Of a DNA stretch of 64,000 nt, positions 45,608 to 58,535 are shown piece after piece. The translations under genes and the position numbers were made by a program. The stretch lies in the NCBI GenBank assembly GCA_000729835.1, contig JFHB01000131.1, forward strand, positions 20,382 to 84,381, given 5' to 3'. The stretch's first letter is position 1. The number at the start of each line of letters is the position of its first letter. This stretch comes from Atkinsonella hypoxylon (taxonomy: Eukaryota > Ascomycota > Sordariomycetes > Hypocreales > Clavicipitaceae). The notes below the pieces were generated by a model. The model had not been told where the DNA came from. It worked only from the letters and a program-made list of their open reading frames with translations, and made no database searches.

Positions 45608-48600
45608 GACTTTGCTTTCACATCACGAGTGGCGCGACTTCTTCGATTCAAACCATGCTGCTTTGCATCATTTTGAGCTCCCGTGGTATATAGACATGTG
45701 TGCTTTGGTGCATGAGACGAGACGAGGTGGAAGCGTGGGTAGTGTCCCACATGTTCAACTACACAACAAGAAAGCGTCGGCGTTTGGTTTGCTCTCTCAG
45801 GGTTTTCATTTTTGGGCTTCACGAGAAAAAAAATTTACTGGTAGATGAGAGAGATGTAAAAGGGTGGATTGATACTGAACTCCGCTGGATTTCATGATGA
45901 TAAAATATCTTCATATAGTGGCAGAATTGACTCATTTCCAGATAGCTTATTCTTACACCCAGGGGCATTTCGAGCTTAAAATCCAAGTTTTCTTTTCGTT
46001 CCTAGCTTCGTGACAACGATTGGTGGACTTGTTCAGGGCACCAACGTTGTTCGGAAGGGACGGTAATGACGATGCCAATGAAGCTGCATATTTCCTTTTT
46101 GCCTTTTCCTCTCAGTCGTACGGAATATGTCTGGCGCAATTGGGCGACGCCACCTTTTTGCGCCAGGACCATGTGGCAATCCTTGCTTTCAGGTGGTCTT
46201 GGCGCAGCCATGTTGCAAGCCAAAAACTTCTAGAGAATGTCTGGTTCAGCCAATCGGGTATTGTCGGGGAGAGGAGACACGTGTACGGGAAACTCCACGT
46301 ATCAAATACGAGCAACTCCGTACCCGGGGGTAGTCACCTCCTGATACCAAGCTAGCTTCAACCTGGGTACGGACAGGGATTAAAACTAATCAGACACAGC
46401 TTCATCAGGGCGCTTTCTCCGCAGCGCTAATTTGCACTATGATCCAAGTAGGAAGTAACTTACTTGTGCTACTAAGAAGGTTCCATTGTACGTCTTAGCG
46501 GCTCTGCGTAGCCCTCTTGCTCGCGATGAACCGGGACGGTTGATACACGGACTGGTGAACGGGACAATATAGCTGCTTTCATATACTGCGAGCGCAAAGT
46601 GTTTAAGAAGTGATTGCTACGTATCATGTAGTCATTGAGTGTAGAGAGGTCGTACGAGGCCAACTCGAGGATTCGCGCGCCCAACCCAGGAGGTTGTGGG
46701 GGCCAAAGATGCCGGGTTCCAGCCAGCTCGGTATCAAGGAGGTGTACAAGGCCAGATGAGGACAATGCAGGAATCCGGAAAGAAAAGAAGGTCAATGGAA
46801 GCCGAAGAAAGGGGTCATCTGCCCTGTCCGATTATAGCAATCAAGCAACGCATGTGCGAGATATACAATGGCCTGCTGCGCCTGCTGCGCCTGCTGGTGC
46901 TATCGTGACACCCGTTGCATAAGGGAAACCCCCTGCCGGCCGAGACTGAACCGCTTTGCAGATTTCGCGCAACTCTAATCTTTCTACAGGTGAAGGACGG
47001 GGGAAAGGGACAGGCCCCGCTGGAAAGGAGCGCGGATTGACCGACGGCAAGCGGATCTTCCGGGAAGCTAATGATGCCCGAGTGTCAATAAACTGCCAAA
47101 ACTATTTGACCGCGATGAGAGACACGATTAAAATTACGAGTCAAACAGAGAACCATTTTCGTGGCCGGCCCGTTAGCGACGTGGATCTGATCCCTCCCTC
47201 TTGTTCCACTCGCACGATGCTGTACGTCCATGGGAGATGACGAGGGTCGAGACGCCGTCTTTGTTCGTTTCTGCATAGTGTTATAGTGATCATGATTATA
47301 ATTCTGGGAAAAATCTACATTCGGCGTTTGATCCGGCCTGATGTCGAGTCAGACGAAGCCGGAATTACTCTATACACCTCGGACAAGTCCGCTATGGAGG
47401 ATCCCGTGTCCGAGAGTGGTCAACGTAGGCTGAAAGTAGCCAGTAGCTTTTTTTATTTTTATTTTTTTCAAACATTGTACATTTTCGTTCCTCATGACTC
47501 TGTGCAGATGCAATAGGCATCTGTGTCGTTGACGGTGAGGACGGTGCCTGATATACATGGTTCATAGTTGTTTGGACTTCGATATCGGCGCCCGGGATAG
47601 TCAGTCATACGTGACCGATGGCTGGAAGGGCGCTCATTTCCGTGGCAAGCAAGCACACAGCATGCGTTGTGCCTTGAACCTAATCCTGCATAAGGCAAAC
47701 GTTGTATCCATTGGGAAAGTTCCGGCGCTGGGTTAAGCAGATGGTGACCACGCTAGCTTCTAGAATGTCCTCCGCATGTAGAGCGACGATTGCAGCCGCA
47801 TTGATCGTCAGGATATCTGCCGCGTTGATGCATGCACGTATGACGTATCGACGAGGAAAGCAGTAGATGAAGCGTTGCCGAACAGTGACCTGTGCACATC
47901 TGGCGAGGGGATCCCGAATTGATTGGCATCCGGCAAACAGTATATAATGGCATGGACTTGCACAATGAACCATCTAGTAGCGGCTGTGGCATGATGACAT
48001 GATTAGAATGAAAGGTGGTCATGGAATGATGCCGATCCTTCCAAGGCTGCAAGTTTGCACTGCTTGCTTCTAGAGTGAAACAGCACAACTGGGTCAGCAA
48101 GTTATTTAAAACGGGCTCTGAGTGTATTACGACTGACGTGTACATAGTCCAGGTTGAAAGATAGCTTCGGAGCTCTCACGGCCCAGCCGCGACAGCTCCG
48201 CACAGCAGGCAGTCTAACAATCCATAGGCTTCGGCTTCCAAAATATGTTTTTGGCACTACATTGTCACACATGAGAGCAAAAGCAGGCGAGGCGGCATGA
48301 GCAGTAGAGCCTGGCCGCGCGTGTCTTTGCTATAAGCGCAAAGCAAAAGAGGGTAAAGAAAATAAAAACTCTCCCCCATTGAGAGTCAGTAATGGATGAG
48401 GATGTGATCGCTCTGGGTCGTACCCTGGAATCGCAAACGGTTGGTCAAACTCCATATGGTGTTTGGCGCAATCACTTCGTTCACGGCCAGGACCCTTCGA
48501 GGCCAGAAGTGCGCAATATGACAATAGTAGAACAAAGACAAGACTGCTGTAATTACCCGCCCGCGTTTGCTCCATTAGCAAACAGCATTTGCGGATAGCT

Positions 48601-49719
48601 CTCGATGCAGGGATTGAGACTTTGAGACAGAATCCCCATCTCAGTTCTTGGCCCCCAAAGACGAAAATGAATTTGTCAAGTTGACCGGGGCCCATTGGCG
48701 CGTGGAAGGAAGCCCTGGGCACTGAGCACTGAGCGGAGTGAAGTCGTGTGTCGAGATATCGGGAAGTCCGTGTTGACGGAGCTGGCACGGAGCGGAATCG
48801 GCCAGATATGCAAGGACGAAAGCCGAAGAACAATGACGAGAGCTGACTATGAAGAATCGAAGAGAGCGGGCAAAACGCACCGTTCTCATCTTTTTCCTGC
48901 TTCATTTTTTGGAGATTCCACGCTTCCCACGTTAACGGAGACGTTGTCGTGCCACGCGCGAGGGTAATACAGGGGTCGCGAGTGAAGTCCCAACATATCC
49001 CTGCAGATCGAGTGTACTACTGTAGCATCAAACAATGACACAGACTAGACAGTCGTATCGACTTCTTAGCCTTCGGACTTCTGACTCTTTTCTGCTCATG
49101 GCCCGAATGTTGGATTGCAGTCGCGGACATGAGTCTGCCAATACCAGAGCATATCGGACCGAGTGGTAAGTTAATGTATTTTGTGCCGAAATGAGACGGA
49201 CTCGTCCTGGGGACCTATTAAGCAATTGTCAGCATGGGAACCCCCAAGGCCCAAAATCCGGACATAATACATACATACCTCCGTACAGTAAAAGGTAACC
49301 CGTTGTTCAGTAATACAAATCAAGACCCGGGACAGCCATGCGTTCCCCCCGGTCCACATCTGCGATTTGTGGTGGCTGCAGCGGTTATTTGCGCTGATTG
49401 CGCGCAGGGACTCGGCGAGCTCAGCCATTGGTCGTGCCCCACTTCTCACCAGGACACGGCTTGGACGTTGTCCCAGCCATGAGTCGCACAAAAAAAACAA
49501 AAAAAAAACAAGTGGTGGCAAGAGGATGCAGGCTCGAATCAAAGAAGGAACACCACTTACTTGTAAGGAGACGCAGGGCTCAGGACGCAGGAGTAGACGG
49601 ATAAGATAGGTTCCGATGGTTCTTTACTCACCTTGCCCATGGCCGCGGTCCGTTGTTTCTGTTATGTGTTGGCACAAGTCGACTCGCCATGTGGCGCCCG
49701 TGCCATCACGGTGTAGCAG

Positions 49720-49783
49720 CCCCCCCCCCCCCCTTTTGCCCCTTTGCCCCTCTTTCGTTAGCAAAAAAAAAAGGGGGGGGGGG
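49720..49783. repeat. Homopolymer inverted repeat (C14TTTT ... A10G11)
   Basis: A C14 run followed by TTTT (49720-49737) can pair with AAAA plus G11 at 49769-49783, leaving a loop of about 31 bases. Such runs are also prone to sequencing error. Confidence 0.8.
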
Positions 49784-52700
49784 CGTGACCGTTCACAGCA
49801 TGCAGGGCGTGTGCATCGAGGTCTGCGAAAACACATGGCAAAGTACCGGGTCCATGTGCCTCCGCAGCCAAGCATGAGCCTGCGACTTAGGTCCTTTCAA
49901 GCCTCCGCTGACAAATGAGGTACCTAGGTACCTATCTACAGGAGGTATCTTGAGCAGCGGTCTAGTCCGAGAACGTCTTGCCTGTGCATCTCGACATCCA
50001 TTACAGCGGTTTGACAGCGGCCGCGGTGCCATGGCATTATTTGTCCGACTCTGCTCCGTCAGACGTTGCGAAAGCCCAGGTGCCAGTTCCCTACCGTTAC
50101 TGCACTATCTGATATGATCTTTTTTTTTTTTCACCTACCCATCAAAGTGTATCCCTAACCCCCTGGGGCCCCAAGTCGATGAGCATACGAACAGGTAACC
50201 CCAACCGTGAAATGTCTCTTTAATGTCGAACATGGGTAGCCGTTGGCGACACAAACTGGGCCTGAACTGCAAGTTTTGTCACGATATGCAGCGGGCGTTA
50301 CAATGTGTGTGCGTGTGTGTGTGACAAAGATTACGGCAGACATGGAAAAGTGGCATGTTGTTCTGCGATAAGACATGTGATGGCACTGAGTTGAAGAGAA
50401 ACTTGGTTCTAAAGGAATTCTCGCTAGAACCCGGGGGGGGGGGGTACGGGCTTCAATGTTAGTCACATTGACCCCATCACTTTCGTGAGGCAGAAGGCGC
50501 TCCGTCTGTCTGTACCATGTAAGAGCTAAAGAAGCATTATCTTCGTGAGCATTATTTACGGCCTCACCGCTGGATACCGCGGACGCCAAGAAAGAAAAAA
50601 AAAAAAACAAAGCGGTCTGATATGATGATCTATAATAATAGGTTGAAACAAACTAGGACAAACCAGAATATACTTTTGTGTTTCCTCAAATCCACGTGGC
50701 ATTAATCCGTCAGTGGGGTAGCGACAGGACAATCCAAGTGGGTCTCCTCAGACTTGCGTCTAGTTCGCTTGGCCGATGATGATGCGGAATAGCGGAATAG
50801 CTAGACGTGCAGCAAAACGGATTGTTGAACATGCAGCTGCAACTAGACCCAAAACGGAAGGAGGCACCGTCACCTATAATTTCAGAGTAGAAAAATACGT
50901 CCCTACCTTCAACGCACTGTGAGGGAGGACGGAGCTTGCGGAGAGGGCTCCGTGCAGGGAGCACGCCCCTGCATATCCGTCCTTCTTCCTGTAGCAAACG
51001 TTTTCTTCATTGAATAGCCACGAGGCTTTCTTTCAGACCCTGGTTCCTTGTTCGTTTTCTCCAACTCCGAGTACAGCAGCTATTTGCGTTCCTTCCCACT
51101 GACCGTATGTACAATACGAATCCGAGAGGTAAATTCAATATCAGACTGACATTTTACTGCACACCTCCTGTCAGCTGGTGCGCTGAATCTCGTGACTTTC
51201 CCCAGTGGGTGGAGAGAACAGGTTCTAGAAGTCAAAGAATGCAAGTTGCGCGGTCAGGAATTGGCGAATTGACCAATCAAGCCGGCAGGGCTCAAAATAC
51301 TTGCAGTTCACGTGCCAACGTCATTGTGATGACAGTCCCCGCCGGTTTTTGGATGTACAAGAGGTACAAGAACAAGAGGTGGCCTGTCCTGAGATACTAT
51401 GTATAACTAACTATAGACGGTAGGGGCTCGTAATCCAGCTGTTGGCTTGTCGCAGGCAAAAGATAGACAAGCCAAGCCATTTGCTGGCCATCCAGGCAAC
51501 AAGGTACATATACGACCGGTCCAGCTTGCACTGCCACACTCGCACGACCCGTTCATCCTGATTACTGACAGCCGTGGCGACAGAAGGTGCCATTTTCAAC
51601 TGTTCAACCATGGATGGACATTCTTTTCCGCCCGCGTGCCGTGCGTGATATTAAGAGACTCGACTTTCCTGCAATTTTGTTCCTGCTACGTCGCATGTCT
51701 CGCAACCCCACGGCTTGTAGGAGGGGCGGGGGTCTTCCTCTGGCCGCTCGCTCGGGGAAACGAACTTTTTTTGTGATTAGGGTTCAGCTTGTGGGCCGCC
51801 GAAATTGACTTTCGCATGACCATGACCAGGGGACTGCCCACAGAGTACAGTTGTCATAGATGCTTCCTGCATCCTACCATCCCAGGTCGAGAAGGATCAT
51901 GTCGGCCGAGACGACGAACTGGCGGCCGACAAAAGCGAGGGCGCCCGAAGGTCCAACTCAAAACCTGCCAGCCGACTTGGACGGTTCATGATTCGAGAGG
52001 ACATGGCAAAATATGATGACACAGTCTGGAAAACGGACCCCCAACGCCCTGAGGTCGTCAATCGACGGTAACTCCCCCCCCCCCCAGGAAGCTGGCCCAA
52101 CCCACCAGCCGAGCATCTTCCACCAAGGCACTCCACTCATAAACGTGGTATTTGGTCTGCTCCACCCCGTGCTCGTGGTTTGCACGCCGTCGCAAAGGCA
52201 CAGGGCGAGGTCGAAGCCAAGGCCTGGGGAAGAAAGAATAGAAGAAAGAATGGGGTTTGAGCAATTACCCACATGCAGGTGGTTCCAATGGAGGTCACCA
52301 TGTCCTTGTCTTTCTTGCTTGTTTCTTTTGCACTTTTTTAGGGTTTGGAGAAACTCTGAATCTTCTCGTTCGATGTCAGCAGTGCTTTTGTCTCGCGTGC
52401 AACATGGCTAACCTATCTGTCTATGTAATCTAGTACGACCACGACCGCGGTCATCGGCATCATCATTATAAAAGACCGAAGCCCCGAACATTCCCAGTGC
52501 CCATTTCTTCGTACTTGTTTCAGGAATTCCAAAACTCACCATCGTGCCTGATGTACATGTATCATCTCAACGCCCCTTCATAATCGACCATCGGCCCACG
52601 TATCAATCCGGTTGCCAAATGATAATAGAGTAATGAGCTCGCAGGACCCGCCATAAGATGATAACCCCCGCGTTGGACTGGCCAGGACGCCTTAGTAAAG

Positions 52701-53353
52701 TCCCATGTAATAACATTGAAAATAATAAATAGCTTTCAGTTAACGCAAGGGCTAAACTTCTTGGCTATCCGGCTGGCTGACGCGCCAGAGAGTCGCATCG
52801 TCTGGAGCGCTAAGCCAGGTCTGGTCCTAGGAGCCATTCCTCAATCATCTGAGGAGACACCAACCACACTCTCTAACTACCGTACTCCGTAGTTAGTAGT
52901 AAACCGAGAAGTCGTCTCTGCAATTATTGACAGACACTGCCCATTTCTGTAGCCAGGCCCCCGGGGGCCCGACGGCGCATGGGCCTCCCTCCAGTTAGTT
53001 ACTTTCCCTGATTAGCAGCCAGACCAGACGCCAGTTCTGCGGCTTGCACCATTGAAATAAGTCTGGTCGGTAACACGATCGACCGAGTTCGCTTTCACTA
53101 CAGGTGCATGCAAACCCTGACGCCATTCCGATATTATGGGGTCAGAGCACAACGTGAATCCGAAACGCTAGTTAGCCAATGCTTGATCCGAGGACTCAAC
53201 CTTGACGGCACGGCAGAGAATCGAGAGCCACGAGGCGAGGCGGGCTGTCACCGTCTGAGCCATGCCTTCGGAACCCGGGTACGGAATAACTACCTCATAT
53301 CGAGGTAAATTACATGGCATAGTTATGGCGTGTCCTGAGGGGAGAGGAATGAC

Positions 53354-53378
53354 GGGTTGCGGGTTGCGGGTTGCGGGT
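53354..53378. repeat. 7-bp tandem repeat (GGGTTGC)
   Basis: Three perfect copies plus GGGT. Confidence 0.9.
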
Positions 53379-55597
53379 CCGTGGTCCATTTGTCGTGGTT
53401 GGTGCTCCAGCCGGTGGTCATTGCATTGCGGCTTGCCATGTGGCAGCCGTCTGCTAAGAAATGACGCTCACTCATCTATATCCACCAGGGCAAGGCAGCA
53501 GCAGGGCGCCCAGTCAGCCGCCCCTCCTCCCCCCCCGGCTATTCGTTAGCTTCATTCTAGGCTACAGGGATACTATCTCTTTCAGGACCAAATGGCGCCA
53601 ACCCCATAGTTACCGCTAATGACCGGCCCCCCCCCCCCCCATCAAAAGGAGGAGGGTAGCACCAGGTACCTAGTCTTATATACTAGTTCGCACTATAATG
53701 TAGGTACTAGCAGGCTATTCCATACGGAGTAATGCTACTTGCTGTCTTTTTATACTATTGACTCTAGGATTACAAGTGTCTCGGAACCTCCCAGAAACCT
53801 CTCAGGACAAAGTCTTTTGAATGGGCTCTCAGGCCCTCTGTGAAGTAGCTCTGTAAATCAATGCAAAGGCTGCATATTGCACTTTAAAACGCCCATGCCC
53901 ATGTTGAGAGCACTTTGTCCTCCCTCACCTGACCTGGGTTTGCTGTCAACGATATAACAAGGACCTATACGGAGTAGATGTCTCTGTCTCTAGCTATCGA
54001 GGCCGAGGATGATTGCTTGGCCAGGCGAAAAGCCCCCCCTTGCCGGGACTCGAGCCTAGACCCGTGATGTGCCGGACTTCTAAAGCAAGTCTGCAGCCAA
54101 TATCGCGTCGGCTCCATTACTCGGGGGCTCAGACAGAGAGATCACAAGCATCACTTGAGGCAAGTGATGGCATGGGGGCTGAGGAAGGGGAAATATACCT
54201 TTGCGCGCCAATGGGACCAAACAAAGACGGCCGTGGTACAAGGAACAAAATCCTTGCCTATTACTACAGGTCTCGTTTCCAACGGCATCGTGAGATGAGC
54301 CTCTGAAAGTGTTGTTTTTGCCTGACAGTTAGTTGCAAAGTGTCCAGGGGTTGCGTAATTACAAACTGTTTCGCTGCGGTTTCTGTTTCTTGACACGACC
54401 CGGTTGACATTGGTGTTCAACTCCCAGACTCATCCCTGTATCCGACCTGCTGCCTTCAAGTGAATCGTCAAAGGTATTTTGACGCTCTCGATTCATCGCC
54501 TCGCTGTATTGATCCTGATGTGCAACTGTCGCTGACATGATGTAGATCTGCCAACCTCATCAAGCTGATTGCGCGTCTTTACTGCGAAGAGGGAGTGACA
54601 GCAACATGTACGTGCCCAGCAAGGGCGTGGATCTGTGCATGCATCTTGCACCTGGTAAGTCACCATCACCATGACATGCAGGACGCCGCGGATCAAGTCC
54701 CTGTCGTTCCAGTTCAAGCTGCCACGTTTGAGCTAAGCCCTGATCAGCAGTGCCGTTCCCACGGCCCGTCGGGAAACAGAAAGTTGGCCGAGGTGTTGTC
54801 CCTTCAACTCACAGCCTCCGGTTTCTCAACCAGAGCCCTAACTATTCAACGCTATCGCAATATACACGTCATGTACGGAATACATTGCATCATCTGTGAA
54901 CATCCATCGTGGTTTCAATGGACGCCAGGCATCGGTTTGTTCAGACGCAGGGATCATTTCAGCCGCACGTAGCTGTCTAATCGTCCAACCGCCAACATTA
55001 GGCTCAAGCTCAAAAGTCGGACTGTGACGGAGACATGTCGCAGCATAGCTTTCGGAAAGTCTCGTGGTCCGCGGCGCCCAAACCGCACACTTGTAGGTAT
55101 TGCAACCCCGTGGCATTGTCATGCTGGGTGGCTGCTTAGTGGCACGGGTAGCGTGCGCTGCGTTGGATATTAATTAAGTGGGTGGCCGAAGACTTCCAAT
55201 GGACATCGGGACGCCCAAAGCAGCCTAGTCGGGTGGAGGAAGATCCCTGGAGCCACGCGCCGATCGGGGTTGAAATTTGCGCGTGTGCGTTTGCGTTTGC
55301 GTGTGCGTGTGCGTGTGCGTCCGTGACGAAAGGACTGGAGGTTTCACCTTGCACCTTGCGGCGCCTTTTGTGGCACAAAAGGCACGCCTACTCCGTACCG
55401 AGGCCATGTTCCATCTTCTGGTCTGGTTGTACGGAGCACAGCAGCATCATCCTTCACCTCTGCTCTGCTCTGGCTCACGTCCACATCAGTGTTGTGTGTG
55501 TGTTGCAACCCACGTTCTTGTCTTGGCATGTTGAATGTTGAACGTTGAATTGTTGAGTGTTGAAATAGCTCAGCCTGCCAGATGGAGGGAGGCAAGC

Positions 55598-55620
55598 AGA
55601 TAAGCAGATAAGCAGATAAG
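55598..55620. promoter_or_regulatory. Three AGATAAG sites at 8-bp spacing (GATA-factor type)
   Basis: AGATAAG occurs at 55598-55604, 55606-55612 and 55614-55620. This matches the HGATAR core bound by fungal GATA factors such as AreA/NIT2 and the light and iron regulators. The spacing also makes it a simple 8-bp tandem repeat, so function is inferred only. Confidence 0.4.
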
Positions 55621-55650
55621 GCGTATGCTCCACTATACATATCTGGTACT

Positions 55651-55680
55651 ACTAGGTACCTACCTACCTAGGTAGGTACA
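55651..55680. repeat. CTAGGTACCTACC-type repeat block
   Basis: Overlapping palindromes of the words CCTAGGTA and GGTACCTA, the densest example of a word seen repeatedly in the intergenic DNA of this window. Confidence 0.7.
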
Positions 55681-57231
55681 TGACATGGAACGTAGGGACA
55701 GGAAAATAATACCTAGGAACCAAAGGTACGCACGCACGCACAAAATTGCTTCTTGTCCCTCACCTTGATGGACTCGTCGCCATTGATGAGCAGAAGATTG
55801 AGCCATCCACCCACAGCTCCAGCCGGAGGACTGAAAGAGGAGGATTATTTATTGATAGCGGCGGTTATACCGAGTACATCGATCTCACTGCCTGCATACA
55901 TGGTCGTCTTTGGGTTGGGGAAGATGGCCGATGCATAGATTCTCATGCGCCTCTGCGGGTTGGGATTCTGCGCAATGTTGTGTAATGCTGTAATGCATGT
56001 CTGTCGCGCCACCTACCTCACGATAGCATCTGGCCTCAAGTGTGGGGAGAAGTCTTCTCGTCTCTGGCCCGGTCAGACCGCGTGCGTCCAAGATCTGAGC
56101 CCGTCAGTCGAGATGGCAAACTTCGTCCTGGCCCCTTTTTGCGATTACAAAGAGACAACACATGCTAACCCATGAGATGAAATCGGCGACTGCACAAGGG
56201 ACGATCGGGTTTCACAGCCGCCTTCGCCTATCGTCGTTTTCTGCAGTTTGCTGCAAACAAACACAATCCCTGGACTTCGGAGTCGGCGACAACAGGATAT
56301 GCAGTGCGGACAAACGCGGGCAATGTCCGCCCGCATGGTCCCATGGTGTTTTTATGCTTAAGCATGCGTTGAGAACGTTGTCTCGCATCATTCGGCATAT
56401 AGATTCATTGCCGAGCTGGGGATTTCAGTCACAAACAGTGCTTTGGCTGTGCTAGGCCGGCTATCTGGATAGAATACCTATACGTAGGTAGGTAGGTTTT
56501 TACTGTGGCATTACCAGACCGAGATCGTGGTCGTCCATGGCGATCAGTGAATTTTTTTTTTTGTTTTTTTTTTTTTTTTTTTGGTGTTCCCCCCTTCCCT
56601 TTTCCCGCCTAGAGACCCCGTTCTCTTTTACCGTTTCATCTTTGGATTAACTATTCTTGTTTTCCTGTCTTCTGGTCAGCATTCTCACACGTCAAATCCC
56701 TCCTCACGACAGCTATGCCGTGCAAAATTCGATCCCGGCTGGCACGTGGGCACTAGTCCTGATTTGTCCTGGTCCGCGGCCCCCACAGATCCTATATCTC
56801 TCAGCCAGCAAAACGCTGAAACACACAAAACACCTGTGCGTGTGCGGTACGTGTGTATACATGTATTCAGCTTGTATCCAGCTCATATCCAGCTTATATG
56901 TATGCACATTATGTAATGAATTCCTTGTTCCCATACCGTAACTATTATTAGTCCGGCTAGCACTTGGTATCACCAAGTGCTTGGAGCGAGGTCCTCCCCC
57001 GTCGCCGTGCTTTTGACGTCTTCTGCACGAGCCCGCTGGCTGCATAGACTGACGACTGAGTAACGCACACATAATATCACTGGCTTCTGAATCAGTCCTC
57101 AACAATTCTTACAGTGATGGCCTACCTCGCGTCTCGGTGTTAGGCGCATCGACCAGGTTACCAGGTTACCAGGCTACCTTAGGTACCTAGGGTAGCTGAG
57201 CGTGCTGCTGTTGCGCCGGCCAACCCATCAT

Positions 57232-57260
57232 CAAGCAAGCAAGCAAGCAAGCAAGCAAGC
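57232..57260. repeat. (CAAG)7 microsatellite
   Basis: Seven perfect CAAG units plus one base. Confidence 0.9.
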
Positions 57261-58535
57261 CTGCCTGGCCGGAGCACGTCGGCCGGAGCACGTCAGCCTG
57301 AGCAGATACCCAAAATAACAACATTCCCAGGTAGTGCAGGTATTTAGTTGCCGAAGTGTAGTGCGCGAGCTCTACGTACCTAGCCTAGGTGCTTGGGTGC
57401 TTAGGTACTTATATGTATTGGTCTAATAGTGTTTGGTGCATACTGGTGATCTATCATAACATCGCTTCGCGCGTGGCGTCAATTCCACGTTGGGGAGCTG
57501 CAGCTGTTCTCAGCCATCTACGGAATACAGTGGGTGTGTACGGAATACCTGTACACTGCTGCAACTTGCGGCGAATCGACAACCAGACATTTGAAGTCTT
57601 GAGAGGATCCCCCACTAGCCATATTAGCACGCCGCACGCCATGAACAACAGTTGTTCCAAGCAGGTTTAACGTGGTGTCGAAACGCCGGCGGTCTGTTTG
57701 CTAAGAAATCAAATGACACAAAAAAAAAAAGAAAAAAAAATTCATAATCGTAGACTGGGTCGTCCGATGTAGTGTTTGCTGAGAGTCATGGTAGCCCAAT
57801 TCGATGGTTGTTCCGTAGGTAGTTGAGGTTGATTGGCAGCCTGGAAAGCTCTGGTACCTAGGTACCTATGAACCCACTGAAACAGCCACCTGATGACAGG
57901 CACAAACATGAATCGATGCAATAGGGACAGCCGCCGCCACTGACGAAAAGGAGACACAGCGGACGCAATCGTCTAGTATGAGGCAAGGGGACATTGGCCG
58001 GCACAGCGCCCGCCCAAGTGTTCCCACGCGGCTAGGCCTCACCCCCTCCCCTCCGCAGGTCCCTCCTGGTGGCCAGCTTTTTGCAGGCCTCAAACGCATG
58101 ACCCAAGGATATAACCGACTCGAGTCGACGTGCATGTGTCCACCAGTCTCCACGTCCGTCCACGTCCGATGTCCCAGGGCGGGCAAGTGCCCGCTACCTG
58201 TTGCCTGCTTCTAAGCCTCTGAGCCTTTCTCTGATGTAACGTCCACGTCCGGTTCTCTTCACCCCTTCCGTCCTTTAAAGATCCTGTTGCTATTCCTATC
58301 ACCACCCCTCCTGCACCCCCCCTTTCGAGCATGTGCTGTCCGGTGCCATCGCCCACTTGTTCTCCTCTCTTCTTCTGGGCACGCCCCCCCCTCCAGCGGA
58401 ACCATAAGACTTGAGACTACACTAAGCCCGTACCATTTTGTGGTCGTTCCCACGCCGTCCGTTTTTGTCTTTTATTTCAACCTTCCCTTCGCCGTCACCA
58501 CTTTTCCCCAAAACCACTTTTTTCTGGATCACCAG

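Larger units (their letters stand above)
45608..58535. other. 12.9-kb stretch without a recognisable gene, upstream of flbA
   Basis: No open frame here carries a domain I recognise. The longest is 191 codons (48905-48330, minus strand), with no known motif and odd composition. Repeats include a C/G hairpin (49720-49783), a CCTAGGTACC-type word (49919-49940, 53664-53675, 55651-55680, 57176-57192, 57374-57393, 57850-57866), TACGGAGTA copies (52883, 53723, 53968, 55389), a GGGTTGC array (53354-53378), a triple AGATAAG site (55598-55620) and (CAAG)n (57232-57260). Small or heavily spliced genes and non-coding RNAs cannot be excluded by eye. Confidence 0.6.

Noticed and set aside
48330..48905. 191-codon minus-strand open frame beginning with ATG
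   Set aside because: No domain, no repeat of conserved composition and no splice or neighbour support. It can arise by chance in DNA of balanced GC.
53354..53378. GGGTTGC array as a telomere-like repeat
   Set aside because: Fungal telomeres of this group are usually TTAGGG. Three copies inside a chromosome arm are better explained as a simple repeat.
54030..54180. tRNA-like T-arm (GGCTCGAGTCCCGGC) on the minus strand
   Set aside because: No matching acceptor or anticodon arm can be built within a tRNA length.
58287..58535. Open frame extending flbA upstream by 83 codons
   Set aside because: It is a pyrimidine-rich leader translated into a Phe/Pro/Ser-rich stretch. The product from 58536 starts like a normal FlbA N-terminus.
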